From assembly GCF_030704535.1 (NCBI RefSeq), contig NC_081822.1, forward strand, positions 35,734,001 to 35,798,000: 64,000 nucleotides of DNA, in the 5' to 3' direction. The notes under the pieces were generated by a model. The model did not search any database. It saw only the letters and a program-made list of their open reading frames with translations, and was not told the origin of the DNA. The position numbers and the translations under genes were made by a program. Positions within the stretch are counted from its first letter, which is position 1. The number at the start of each line of letters is the position of its first letter. Positions 38,301 through 50,456 of the stretch are shown piece by piece. Origin of the DNA: Vitis vinifera (lineage: Eukaryota > Streptophyta > Magnoliopsida > Vitales > Vitaceae).

Positions 38301-41300
38301 AAGTTGGGTACTTGAGCATGAGGGAGGTGAGGTTTGCTGGTTTGGCTTCCCAGTAACTGCATTAGGTCATTTTGTGAATGTTGTCATTTGCAATCTGTTC
38401 ATATTTAGTAACTGATTCATTCCTTTGCAATATCAATTCTGGGGTTGTCATTTTTAAAATTTTCTGGTGCAAAAGCTAAGGTTAATCGGATTATTGATGC
38501 AACATAACAAATATTGATGAATTTATGCTAAAAGAAAACTATAAAGGTTTATATTCTGGGCATTTCCTACCAGAAGGCTTCTTCAAAAATATGTCACGGT
38601 TATCTAGAAACTTGATGGTTTAACTATTTAATAAAACAGGTTCTAGGTCATAAAAGGGATTATTTGAATTCTAACTTAGTAGTACCATTAGGCTTTTAGA
38701 AGCGAAATATAGTGTTCATTATTGTCTAACCTCTAATGAGGGCCTTCTTCTGGCTATTTTGGTAACTTCATTGATCCTTATGTTGTTTCTAGTTTTTGTA
38801 TGTTCTGGTTGGAAGTACCTATCAGAAAAAAAAAAGAAAAAAAAAAAAAAGTTCTGGTTTTGAAGCATACGAACCACTGCATAGAACAAGTTTCTTTTGC
38901 AATTTTTGAGTTTAACTTGTTAAGAAAACTAATAATATGTTTCAATTTTATCACATTATCCCCACCAGATATCTTATTTTTCAGATAGATATACGAGTAT
39001 TGTTGATTGAGAATATGCTTTAGTTTGTGGTTGTCAGATAAAAGAGCTGGATACCATTTATCAAATTCCCCGGGAGTATAGTGATGTAAAGATACCCACC
39101 ATTGAAGATGCTCTGATGGTATTTTCAGGATCTCTTTCTCTAGTTACTTTTCATATCCCTTCTTACTAGTGTACTTGTAACTGTCACACCATGTCAATCT
39201 CTCTCATTCAGTCTTCTGTTGCAGCTATGCCTAATAGCACTTGAGTCAAATGTCTTGATACCATTCACTCTTATCTACCCACAATCTTGCCTTTTCTTCT
39301 GAGGCTTCATTGATTGGTTTGTTTGATTATGGTTCAAATGGCTTTTCTTAGTTGATATCAGGTTCAGTTCAGCAGGTCATTCTGGATGCTAAGGTTGGGC
39401 CTCCTTCATATGAAAAAGGGCTTGCAAAGGATATTCTTTCTGCTGTAAGTTTCTGTTCTTTGTCCTCTTCTAGTTTCTTTTTTGCTTTTCTCCTTTAACT
39501 CCCAAAATGTGTATGTACATGCACAATATGGCAAATTTGACGTACTTATCTTTGTTGCACAATATACTACTAAGAGAAAACAAATATGGTTACTGATAGT
39601 TAATTTTTTATTAATTAATGTGGGAATTCATGATTTGTTGAGGACAAATTGTTTCATATAGTTTGGAACTATGTATCACTATCTTTTGGATTTTGGTTTT
39701 TTGTTGGGGAATCTTCCATGGTTTTGCCTTCTGCAAGTTGACATGTAAATCATATTTTTGATGACATGTCTTTCCAAGATATGTAGGCCTAAGGCCTTTA
39801 ATGAACCTTTTCAGGTTAAGGGAACAAAGTGTAGCAATTGTGTTGTGTGGGCTAAAAGCGACAGTTTATCAAGGGACGTGATCAAACTATCATCTGATGT
39901 CACGGTAAGGACCAGTTCAACAGTATTTTACCTCTTCATGTTCTTTTGTCTGAAAAAAAAATGTTAGATGGGTTCAGATATGATTGCTCATTCTTGATGG
40001 CAAAATTCTTAGTTTTCTTTTAGTTATAGAGGAATCTGAGTAGCCATTATCGAGCTTGAAGAAATACTGACTTGTAGGCTGTGTTAGGACTGATATCCTC
40101 ATGTCTTCTTGGGAGCAAAATGCAATGTGCTTGGCTGATTCAAATTTGGCTCTATGTGTTAATCCCTCTTGGGTTGGCCTCTGCCCTATCTTTAGTCTTG
40201 GTGGAAAATATGCTCCCTTCCTTGAATGACAACTCAGTATAAAAAGCTAAGAGATTGAAATTGTGTTTATTCATCATTCCTATCATGTATTTTTCGATTG
40301 TTGTAAAAAAGAATGACATTCGTAAAATCTTGAAGGCTTAATTAGTCTTAAGATGATTTCCCAGGATTAAGGTTACAAATTCTAAGAAAGTCGCATATTG
40401 GTCTGTGCAAGTTTCTTATACCTCTTAAAGGAGACAGGCATGTTAGGCTATAACCTTTCCTTTACCTAATCAAAATAAGAGACCTGCTGTTTATCTCTGG
40501 AAAAAGGTTTCTTGTTTAGTAAATAGGTTCATTTGAGCTTAGATAATATATGGAGAAGTGAGATGGCCAAATTAAGAATTCTGTTAAGAGAAAAGCACTT
40601 TGTTTGAGGATGATGACAGATCTGACATCAACATTGTATAAGCTGGTTCAGTGTTATAGAGCTTAATGATTTGAAGTTGAATGGCACTTCATTAAGGAGA
40701 CATTAGATTCTGGCGTGATTTTGGCTCTGTACAGGCCTGGTAGAAGTGATAATTTTGATAAGGGATTTGTTAAATTCTTACATACTTTGTACTGGAAACA
40801 CACAAAATGAACTAATTGTACTAATGACTCACCATTGTATTCTCATCATTTTTATGGTTCTAATCCCAAATGTACTAAACCTTAGTGCTCTGCCTCTCCT
40901 CGCTTGAAAATTATAAGCCCCTGTCTCCTCCTTCCTCCCTCCCCTCCATCTTCTGTGTCTTCTCTCTCTCTCCAATAAGAAAATACATTATGGACTACTA
41001 TTTTGTAGTATCAAGTAACCTGGGTTTTTAACCTTGTAAGAACAAGTACTACTTTTATTATCATGTAGGCAAGGTTGTAGGCAAGTACTACTTCTATTAT
41101 CATCTTCTGTGTCTTCTCTCTCTCTCTCTCCATTCTCCAATAAGAAAATACATTATGGACTACTATTTTGTAGTATCAAGTAACTTGGGTTTTTAACCTT
41201 GTAAGAACAAGTACTACTTTTATTATCATGTAGGCAAGGTTTTTAACCTTGTAAGAACACACAAAAACCATCATGTGTCCATTAAGCAGTCTCAGGTTCT

Positions 41301-42147
41301 TTCCTTTTCTTCCAGCCCTTTTGGGTGCTATCATTCATCAAAATAAGTTTCCTTTTACGATCTCATATAACAACTTGATCTCTCAGATTTGGTTGTGTTC
41401 TTGTTGGGTTTATCTTGCATTTATATGAGGATTTTGTAATCCCTAAAGCACTTGGGATAGAGAACCATATGTTCATCACATCATGTAACTTGCTTTGTAT
41501 TATTTAGCATAAATGCCTAAGTCATTGGGAGGGGTTATTTCTGTACTTGTTGACCTATTATCGGGGATTTGCTCATCTTTAGTATATAAAACAAACAAAA
41601 GGAAAAAAAAAGGGAACTAAATATATCTAGTTTTTTTTATCATGCTATCTTTTTCAAAGTTATTTTAGTATAGAAGAGCAACTATGCACCTGTACATGGC
41701 TCAACTACCAGTCCCCGGGCTGCCGTGAAGTTTTAGTTAATCTCATTAACTGTCATGCAGGTAGGTTATATTGTCATGAAGGACCCTTCTACTGGGGCTA
41801 GAACCAACTTACTGAGAATGAAAGCTGCCGGAATCGTCGGCGTCTACCACCCATTGATTGATGAAAAGCTTGTGAGAATTCTACATGGGTATGACCTCCC
41901 TCTACAACTCTGTGTATCCACATTTCTCCAAGCAGCTTCCAGCTTCTCTCTATTCAATATTTCATTCAAGGTTTTTAACAGGAGGAATAAGAAGGTGTAC
42001 GCCTGGACTGTCGATGATGAAGCCTCGATGCAGAGAATGCTGGTCGAGCGTGTTGATGCCATGGTTACCGGCAACCCGACCTTGCTTCAGCGCCTCATGC
42101 AAGACATCAGAACCCAGTGTCTCGAAGAAGGTTTTTCTTTATCATAA
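35308..42147 (+). CDS. GDPD4: Glycerophosphodiester phosphodiesterase, GDPD4 type
   Basis: The enzyme hydrolyses glycerophosphodiesters to sn-glycerol 3-phosphate and an alcohol. Nine exons: 35308-35481, 36459-36545, 37396-37493, 38266-38326, 39038-39118, 39352-39444, 39815-39904, 41761-41888, 41982-42147; phases agree and give 325 residues. A signal anchor lies near residues 33-51 (FIIICLAFIAIVPPIFFHF). GDPD motifs are CAHGGDSTKAFPNT (catalytic His; HGG instead of the common HRG), CIEIDVSRSSDG (metal-binding Glu/Asp), LHDR (second His), VILDAK and, near the end, VYAWTVDDEASM with VDAMVTGNP. The single N-terminal anchor and length fit Arabidopsis GDPD4 as I remember it; the symbol is an orthology inference. 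The last intron (93 nt) is a multiple of three and lacks stops in frame. Confidence 0.9.
40947..41250. repeat. Tandem duplication of about 150-165 bp in a GDPD intron
   Basis: The two copies share CATCTTCTGTGTCTTCTCTC, ATACATTATGGACTACTATT and TTTAACCTTGTAAGAACAAG, starting about 40947 and 41101. The copies are nearly identical apart from CT-repeat length and a short insertion, so the event is recent. A partial third echo (GGTTTTTAACCTTGTAAGAA) follows at 41238. Confidence 0.85.
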
Positions 42148-42884
42148 TATCTTTAATTTCCTTTTTCCTTTTTCTTTTTTTCTTTTTCCATTTATTATTT
42201 CCCACTAAAGATTTTGCCTGTATAAGATCTTCATTCATAACATGGTGTTTTGCACCTATATTCGTAAGTCTTGTTTGGGTACACTACCTTTTTTTTTTCT
42301 TTTTTAAAAAGGTTAAAAAACAAAAATAGATACAGCTTGATAAAGAGACTTTTATATAAAACGTATATAATTATTTTATGTTTTTAAAAATTACTTTTAA
42401 AAATTTGAAATATGAAGTATTACATTTTTTTAATGTTTCAATTTTTTGAAATAATTTTTTAAAAAAGAAGCAAATATTTAATACTTCAGTCACCTAAAAA
42501 ACTACTTGTTAAGCCTTTTGTTTATGATTGTCACAGGGAATTTCTCTATTTTTAGAAATTCCTAAAACATTGAAATTATGACAAAAAGGAAAGAAAGATG
42601 TCTAGTTCACTTTTAGTATTAATAAGCCTCATTTTGGTTCATTCAAGGTTATGTTTGGTTTTTGAAAAATTTGAAGGAAAATGTGAAAGAAAAAAAATAG
42701 GAAAAAAAATAGAAAAAAAATAATAGAAAAAGTGAAAAAAAAAGTTTAAACTTAATAAATTATTTTTATTTGTTTTTAAAAATTTATTTATTTTTTAATA
42801 TTTTCCTTCAATTTTAATAATTGTAATTATTTCTTATTTTTCTTTGAGATAAAACATAATAAAGAGAACTTGACATTCCTTTAA
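42148..42884. other. 3' flank of GDPD gene and AT-rich DNA
   Basis: Contains one GGTTATGTTTGGTTTTTGAA end near 42648 that resembles a Tourist-like MITE terminus without a clear partner. No gene is supported. Confidence 0.4.
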
Positions 42885-43119
42885 GGTATGTTTGGTTTCT
42901 AGGAAATATTACATAAAAGAAAGAAAATGCCAATGAAAATGATTTATCATACTTTGTTGTTATATGAAAAAAAAAAAATATATAATGAAAATTGTTAGAA
43001 ACATATATATTTTAAAATTATTTGATCTTTATATTTATGTTAAAATAATTAAAATGGATTTAAAATAATAAATAAAAGTTATTTATTGAACTTTTATTTC
43101 CCAAAAACCAACCATAACC
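42885..43119. mobile_element. Tourist-like (PIF/Harbinger) MITE
   Basis: The 235-bp element has inverted ends GGTATGTTTGGTTTCTAGG and CCCAAAAACCAACCATAACC, and TTAA on each side (42881-42884 and 43120-43123), consistent with a TTA/TAA target duplication. The core is AT-rich. The ends resemble those of the element at 28117-28435. Confidence 0.65.
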
Positions 43120-43759
43120 TTAATTATTTTCTTTTCTAATATTTTCAAGTTTATGGAGAGAAAACATGCTTAAGAAATTCCAGGTGAAGGACTTGAATTT
43201 AGGACCCGAAGCTTAGGAAAAGCCATGAGAAGCACTCAACCACATACATTTAGATGCTTAATGTAACAAACAAAAAAAATTATATTATTTTCTAAGAAAA
43301 TTTATAATATTAAATAGAAATAATAGAATTTTTTTAAAATTATAAAATTAATTAAAATTAAATAATTGAACATTTTTTTCATTTTTAATATATTTATATT
43401 TAAATATCATACATATTTCTATTAATAAAATTTAAAATATTAACACGTTAATACTTATGTATATTTAATTTGATAGCATCAAAGACAAAAATACATATTA
43501 TTGATTTTTAATTTAGTCATTAGTTTTGCCACGATTCAACTATAATTATATAAGATAAATAAAACTTACCTCCAAAGAATATAAAAATAATTTATCACTT
43601 TTAAATTTATTTATTTTTATTTTTTTTTATCAATTTATTTTTTCTTTATTTCTTTTTTGATATTTTTCTTTATACTTTTCAAAAATCAAACAAGTGCTTT
43701 GTTTGAGTTTCTCCTTTTCATTTGTCTATTCATAAGACATTATTTTCCTTTTTTGAATT
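43120..43759. other. AT-rich intergenic stretch
   Basis: No gene seen. From about 43680 the sequence parallels 49640 onward (AGTGCTTTGTTTGAGTTTCT versus AGTGCTTTGGTTTGAGTTTC), the left edge of a duplicated module. Confidence 0.4.
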
Positions 43760-44030
43760 TTTAATATCTCTATTCTGCCGTGTTGGAAACTCGCAAATTC
43801 CGCCATGGCTCTATTGAATCGTAGAAGTCAAGCTCTATCTTATTTTATTCCTCATCTTTCTCTTTTGTCCACTAAACCGTCCCCTCATGGCAAGAGCCTT
43901 GATGTGTTCGCTCTTGGATCTCATCACTAAAGTAAGCACAGATCATTACTTTTATGTTTGGGACCATGTATATTCAAGGAAGCTTTTTCCCATAAGAGGG
44001 GGGGAAAAAAAAAAAGAAAAAGAGAAAGAC
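43760..44030 (+). pseudogene. Decayed receptor-like-protein 5' fragment with flank
   Basis: After a copy of the recurring core (43778-43838), 43845-43990 runs parallel to 60035-60200. Shared landmarks are CCCCTCATGG or GCCCTCATGA, GAGCCTTG, TTGGATCTCAT, GATCA.TACTTTT and GGGACCAT. The second copy is recognisably the RLP N-terminus (SNSTKLCP). Here the frame is broken. It is an old relic of an RLP first half in the same orientation as the intact RLPs. Confidence 0.55.
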
Positions 44031-44159
44031 TTCCAAGTTTTCAAGGAAAATGCACAAGAAAAAAAAAAGAAAAAAAAAATATAACATTAATTAATTAATT
44101 TTTACATGGTTCTTTAAAGTCATTTTACTTATTTTTTTTCTTCTATATATATATTAATT

Positions 44160-44670
44160 ATGTTATTTTGGAATAATTAAAATGCTTAATCTAATTTTTT
44201 TCATGAACTTCAATGATCTTATGAAGGAATTGAATTGGCAAGGTTTTAGGTTTAATATTAATGTAATTGGTAGCCAATCAATTATCTTTAAGCTAATAGA
44301 TATAAATTTTATATTTTAATAATTATATAGAAGACTTAATAGATAATTTTGGAGGATAATTTATGATTTTTTTTTTCTATTTTTTGTGTAATAAATGTTT
44401 AGGAAGAAAACATCTTCGCCGAGTTGCAAACTCCTAGATCAGCCATATATATTCTTTTCATAATATTGTTACTTTCTTGACTCATAAAAGTCAAAGTCAA
44501 GTGACAAGTCTCATCAAGTTTTTTATGTTGACCTATATTTTAATTACTTAATCAATTAGAAAAAATTAGTATCACTTTAATCTATTTATGATCTAGTTAA
44601 GGGAGTTCGAGAAATGGATTATAGTGATCAAAAGAGCTATAACTTAATTCCAATATTGTGATAAATGGTC
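44160..44670 (+). repeat. RLP-cluster non-coding module, copy 1
   Basis: Begins near GGAATAATTAAAATGCTTAA, passes GATAATTTTGGAGGATAATT, GAGTTGCAAACTCCTAGAT and GACTCATAAAAGTCAAAGTC, and ends about 44670. It parallels 46975-47430, 48245-48640, 50625-50830 and 61205-61690. No coding content. The tandem array at 44910 follows after a link that also follows copy 5. Confidence 0.75.
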
Positions 44671-44909
44671 TAATAGAATACATAGCTAGTGAACATAATT
44701 ATAACCATTTTTTTTAATTGAGTTGAAAATTTTAATTTTCTACATTTTAAATAAAAGACAAATTATTAGGAGTCCTCAAGCAAAGAGCTCTCATGTTATT
44801 TGGGCATGTCTAACCATCATTTGTAAAAAAAAAAAATTATATATATAATTAGGATATGTCTGTTTGACATGATTAAAAAGTGAGATATAATTTTAAAATT
44901 ATGCATTTG

Positions 44910-46142
44910 CATATTTGGATATAGGAAGAATAAGAGAAGGACCTAAATATGTCATAGGTTTAACATTTTTTAACTCAACATAATCTTCTTTGATTTTTCA
45001 ATTTCTTAATCCTTACGCCAATGTTAATTGAAAGAATAACTCCAAAAGTTTCATGACCATTTATGATGTTTTGTATAAAAGAGACTTTATCGTGTTGTAT
45101 GCTCCTAACTTACAAATTACTCTATTGACTCATAGAAGTCAAGCTCAAGGGATAACATATTTGGATATAGGAAGAACAAGACAAAGACCTAAATAAGTTA
45201 TAGATTAGCATTTTAAACTCAACATAATATTCTTTGATTTTTCAATTTTGTAGTCCCTACACCAATGCTGATTGAAAGAAAAACTTTAAACATTTCATGA
45301 CCATTTATGATGTTTCATATAAAAGAGACTTAACCGTGTTGCATACTCCTAACTTACAAATTACACTATTGACTCATAGAAGTCAAGCTCAAAGAACATT
45401 ATAACATATTTGAATATAGGAAGAATAAGAGAAAGACCTAAATAAGTTATAGGTCTAGCATTTTTAGCTCAACATAATCTTCTTTGATTTTTAAATTTCT
45501 TAGTCCCTACAGCAATGTTGATTGAAAGAAAAACTCCAAAAATTTCATGACCATTTATGATGTTTCATATAAAAGAGACTTTACCGTGTTGCATACTCCT
45601 AACTTGCAAATTACTCTATTGATTCATAGAAGTCAAGGTCAAGGGACATTATAACATATTTGGATATAGGAAGAACAAGAGAAAGACGGTTATAGGTCTA
45701 GCATTTTTAACTCAACATAGTCTTCTTTGATTTTTCAATTTCATAGTCCCTACACCAATGTTAATTGAAAGAAAAACTCCAAAAATTTTATGACCATTTA
45801 TGATGTTTCATATAAAAGAGACTTTATCGTGTTGCATACTCCTAGCTTACAAGATACTCTATTGACTCATAGAAGTCAAGCTCAAGAGACATTATAACAT
45901 ATTTGGATATAGGAAGAACAAAAGAAAGACCTAAATAAGTTATAGGTTTAGCATTTTTAACTCAACATAATCTTATTTGATTTTTCAATTTCTTAGTCCC
46001 TACACCAATGCTGATTGAAAGAAAAACTCCAAAAATTTCATGACCATTTATGATGTTTCATATAAAAGAGACTTTACCGTGTTACATACTCCTAGCTTAC
46101 AAATTACTCTATTGACTCATAGAAGTCAAGCTCATGGGACAC
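44910..46142 (+). repeat. Tandem array, five copies of a ~247-bp unit
   Basis: Units start at about 44910, 45157, 45406, 45656 and 45899, with a spacing of 243-250 bp. Each contains ATATTTGGATATAGGAAGAA, TTTTCAATTTCTTAGTCCCT, TTTCATGACCATTTATGATG, CGTGTTGCATACTCCTA and GACTCATAGAAGTCAAGCTC. Units differ by scattered substitutions and small indels. A single-copy relative of the unit start lies at 61735-61830, so that locus may show the pre-expansion state. Confidence 0.9.
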
Positions 46143-46974
46143 TATAATTAATGTGCATAAGATAACACTAGTTTAATTGAAAAAAAAAAAAAAAAACACT
46201 TACACAATATATTTTGGTACATGCAAAATATTGAAAAATGCAAAATGGATAAGGAATAGAATTTTATGGAAGAAAAGCAAAGTAAGTGAGAAAAATAATA
46301 AATCAACATATATAAATTGATAGGAGGAAGGTGAGTTCAAATTTTGGATTGTTTTTAGAATTTTACATTTATTATGAGTGCAAAACAAATAGAAGTGGTA
46401 CAAGTTATTGAAACAAAGAAATATTCAAGATAATACCTTTTCATAGGTGTGTTTATTTTTAAGAAGACAAAATCTTTGTTGGTTTTTCATTATGTTTGGT
46501 ATATTTTCCCCCCTCTGGGTGGGTAAAGATAAACTTCCATTTTAGAAATTGAAGACTTGGTTAGCTACAATGAAATTAATATGCAAAGAATTTTTTTTAA
46601 GTCGGTGGTTGGTGTTTTCTTATATATTCTTATGTTATATCTCAACATTATTAAAAAAAGAAATTCACAGATTTTTGTGTTGGATGACCAAGACATTGTC
46701 ATTCAAACTCTGAACAATATTTCCAAGGGTTGCACTTGAAGTTTCGAAAAGAAGATATAATGAATTAAAAAAAAAAAAGATATGTTACTTCTCAAATGAC
46801 AGGAGTTCTTTATGTATATGTATACACTTTTATCATACTTTATTTACTAAAGTATCACTTTCAAAAATGTTTCAATAAAAGTTTTAGGGAAAACATTTGA
46901 TTTACCCTATTTACTTTACTTGTCACATTATTTATGACTAGAGGTCGCATGTACGATAGTATAAACTAACAATA
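46143..46974. other. AT-rich intergenic stretch
   Basis: Includes an A-run near 46180 and a stretch (46440-46470) resembling 59130-59160. No gene supported. Confidence 0.35.
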
Positions 46975-47430
46975 TACTTTAATTAGAATATTTTGAAATA
47001 ACTAAAATGCTTAATGTATTTTGTCATCGACTTCTATGACCTTAAGAGGAAATTGATTGGTCAAGGTTCTAATAAGTTTACTACTTATCCAAGTTGATCA
47101 TTATCTTTAAGTTGATAGATATAAAATTTTCTTTTAATTAATTACTTAAAAGACTTAGTAGATAATTTTGGAGGATGATTTGTGGTTTTTACTCTCTTTT
47201 TTTTGGCAAAAGATTCTTTATAAAGAAAATTTATTTGCCGTGTTGCAAACTCCTTGTTTGTGACTTCTTGACTCATAGAAGTCAAAGTCAAGAGACATGT
47301 TTGATCAAGTTATTTATTTTAAACTACAATCTACCTAATCAATTTGAAAAATTAGTATCACTTTAATCTCTTTACGGTTTAATGGAAGGATTCAAGAAAT
47401 ATATTATGATGATGGTAAAGGCTATATCTC
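46975..47430 (+). repeat. RLP-cluster non-coding module, copy 2
   Basis: Runs from AGAATATTTTGAAATAACTA through GATAATTTTGGAGGATGATT, then TTTGCCGTGTTGCAAACTCC and GACTCATAGAAGTCAAAGTC, to about 47430. This copy holds the longest exact match (20 nt) to the DUF2062 last exon, TTGCCGTGTTGCAAACTCCT. Confidence 0.75.
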
Positions 47431-48244
47431 ATTTTTCTAACCTTCTGTTAAGATCAAGTGATTTAGATTTGAGTTCACTCATATGATTCAAAATCCATCA
47501 ACAATATTTTTTTTTAGAAAATAACTTCTACATATTTGAATGGTTAAAGGTAGTAACTTTGACAAAAAATGACATTAAATGGTAATTATTTTTTAATAAT
47601 TGTTTAAAATTTATATTTTATAAACTTAAGTTCCTATTTATCTGGGGTTTTTTTTTTCATATGAGTGTATGAAAATATACTTTTCCCAAATTTAAAAATA
47701 ATTTTTTAATAATTAAAAAAAATGAATGAAAAATGGCTTACTATAAATAATAGTCTTCCTCTCTGAAATTATATCTTTACAATTATTTAATCATTAATTT
47801 CATAAGTTGTTGTCCTCCATCTAAAGCTAAATATTTCTTTCACTTCTAATATTTCTAAAATTGAATTCTTAATTGTGTAAAATCATTCTCCTCATGACTT
47901 TTTTTAATAATATGCTTTTAGTTAGAAGACAACATGAAGGTAGTTAAAAAAATTGAAGTTGTTACCAAAGGGTCACAATTGAATTTAAGTCTACTAATTT
48001 TGAAAATGGTCTAGAACTAAAAAAACTAGTACAAAAAATTTCATCAACTGTAACTAGTTTAAAATGACTCTTTTGTTACTCCTCTACATAAATTGTTTTT
48101 TCATAAAATTTTCTCACTTAGCAAATGAACTCAAAATAATGTGACATTGGATTCATTGATGAGTCTATTAATTTTTAAAAGTAATTTGTTTCCAGATTTA
48201 CTCGTCACATTATTTATTTGGTTAGAGGCCACAAGCATACTAGT
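47431..48244. other. AT-rich intergenic stretch
   Basis: The block 48110-48190 (AATAATGTGACATTGGATTC, TGATGAGTCTATTAATTTTT) recurs at 50868-50935, a second small module. No gene supported. Confidence 0.4.
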
Positions 48245-48400
48245 GTAAACTAACAATATCATTAATTAGGATATTTTGAAATAACTAAAATCCTTAATCT
48301 AATTTTTCATGGATTTTTTATGGTCTTAAGAGGGAATTGATTGGTTAAGTTTTCATAAGTTTACTATTAATGTAATTAGTAGCCCATCACTATCATTAAG

Positions 48401-48452
<52 letters not shown>

Positions 48453-48640
48453 AAATTAATTATTTAGAAGACTCAATTGATAATTTCGGAGGATGATTTA
48501 TTTATTTATTTATTACAAAAGATGCTTTAGAAAAAAAATATCTTTATCGTGTTGCAAACTCTTAGATAGTGTTGTCATTTTATTGATTCATAGAAGTCAA
48601 AGTCAAGAAACATGTTTCATCAAGTCATTTATTTTGTTTG
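48245..48640 (+). repeat. RLP-cluster non-coding module, copy 3, with (TA)n expansion
   Basis: Same order of landmarks as the other copies; a (TA)n run of about 45 bp (48403-48449) has expanded where sister copies have TTGATAGATATAAA. The core reads TCGTGTTGCAAACTCTTAG then TTCATAGAAGTCAAAGTC. Confidence 0.7.
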
Positions 48641-49735
48641 TTTAAGAAGTTTCGAATAATCAAAGAGAAGAAAAGAAAGTCAAAAAACAATGGTTGAAAA
48701 ATGAGACATGGGAAGTTTCTATGAATTTATGATTCATAGAAAAGAAGGTCCTCACACGGTTTTATTTATGGTGGGTGCTAGTGCTAATAATATTATGATT
48801 TTAAATAGAAAAGAAATAAATTTATGATTAATAAGTTTGTTCACATATTTTTTAAAATTTATTTTTCTTCTCTTTTATCTTTCACAAAAAATAAAATTTT
48901 TGAAAAGATATGAATATTTTAATAATTTGAATTGTTATTTTTCTTTGCAATTTTTAATTAAATCAAATAATTAATATTAAATTTCTTTTTATTTTAATTT
49001 TAATCTTTTTAATATTTTCTTCGATCCAAGGGGGTAATTTCATTTTCAAACTTTTTACACAAATAATATTACCAAAAATCGTGTGATATTCTACAATTAG
49101 TAATACTAACTTACAAGACAGAAATTATTTTCTTTTACCACTTAATTATTACCATAGGATGGTATTAAATTTAAAAGGAACAAAGAAAAGAGAAAAATAA
49201 AATTAAAAATATTTTATTGTACAATAAAGGCTAATAAAAGAAAATGGTAACTACATCAATATTTCATGTTTCATTGCTGGTGTTTATATGGATATGTAAA
49301 AAAAGAAAAAGAAAAAAAAAAGCAAATATAATTTCCTACCCTTTTCCTTTGTTTTTTCATCTACTATCGGTGGTCAAAGTTATAAATATTTGTATTGTTT
49401 TTACAATTTTTAGATAATCGGAGAAAAAAAGAATATAAAAATAATTGATCACCTTTAAATTTATATTCTTTTTTTTAATTTTATGCCATTTCTTATTTCC
49501 TTTTATTTTTCTTAGTATTTTCTTTAATACTTTTTATAAACCAAACACAACCTAATATTATTTTTTAAAAATTTTATTTTTTTATTTAAACCAAAAAATA
49601 AAAATATGTTTTATTTTCTTTCATGAAAAACAAAATGGTTAGAAAAACGAGTGCTTTGGTTTGAGTTTCTCCTTTCATTTATTTGATCAATAAAACATTA
49701 TTATTCTACTTTAACCTTGTAAATTCAGCCATGAC
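48641..49735. other. AT-rich intergenic stretch with left half of an interrupted module
   Basis: From 49640 the sequence parallels 43680-43800; this copy is cut at 49735 by the solo LTR and resumes at 50462. No gene supported. Confidence 0.45.
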
Positions 49736-50456
49736 TGTTGAGGCCTCGCGTCCCGACGATCCCCGTAGCTGCCAAGTGGACGCCCGCTCTCAACCAAGAT
49801 AGATTTCTGGTTCAGTCGTCCCTGCAAAAGGTGTCTGGACACACCCTCCGATGGTTTTGTTAGCCATGTCTTAGAGAGATTAAGCAGATCAGGCAATTGA
49901 CCTTTTACTAGGTATTGCAAGCTTACCTCCTTCCTTGTGTGAATGTCCCTTTATATAGTGTCAGAAGCTCGTCCTCCCTCTTTAATGATGGGAGGACTTT
50001 TTGACTCGTCATGATGACTCCAAGGTGGTGGCAAGGCCATCATCACCATTTGGCGGCTGTCAGAGATCTTGGGAGGTGACTTGCCATCATTCCTGTCCTT
50101 TCGCTCTGTAGGCGACGGATCGTGAGAGGTGACCTGCCACCAACCCCGTCCTTTCATTCTGCAGGCGACAGATCATGGGCTGTGGTAGGTTGTCGGAATA
50201 ATGTAGCAAGACTAGCTCACTTCAGTCAATGATCCGGATAGGATATGTTATTGTCCGGACGTGACATTCGCGAGTGACGTGTGCTTCTCCCTGAGGGAGT
50301 CCGGATAGGGGAGCGCCCCACATGTCCTCTTGGGGAGTCCGGATGGAGTTTGATCTGGATAGCAATGTGTGTCACGTGTCCCTCTTTGGGGGTCCGGATA
50401 GAGTTGCTCCGGACATCGAAGCGTGCCACGTGTCATTAGGGGGAGGGGTCCCTACA
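49736..50456. mobile_element. Solo LTR (721 bp) with perfect target-site duplication
   Basis: The element starts TGTTGAGGCCTCGCG and ends GGGGTCCCTACA (TG...CA). It is flanked by ATGAC at 49731-49735 and 50457-50461. It is GC-rich compared with its surroundings and contains several GTCCGGAT words, a TTTATATAG box near 49952, and an internal ~50-bp duplication around GAGGTGAC.TGCCA (50071 and 50134). No primer-binding site or coding domain is present between its borders, so it is a solo LTR. The open frames inside it are not genes. Confidence 0.85.

Noticed and set aside
45000..46142. The ~247-bp array as a CRISPR-like or tRNA-type repeat
   Set aside because: Units are long and contiguous with no unique spacers, and no tRNA fold is evident; a local satellite explains it.
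46200..46403. Minus-strand open frame of 67 codons
   Set aside because: AT-rich chance frame without domain or conserved neighbours.
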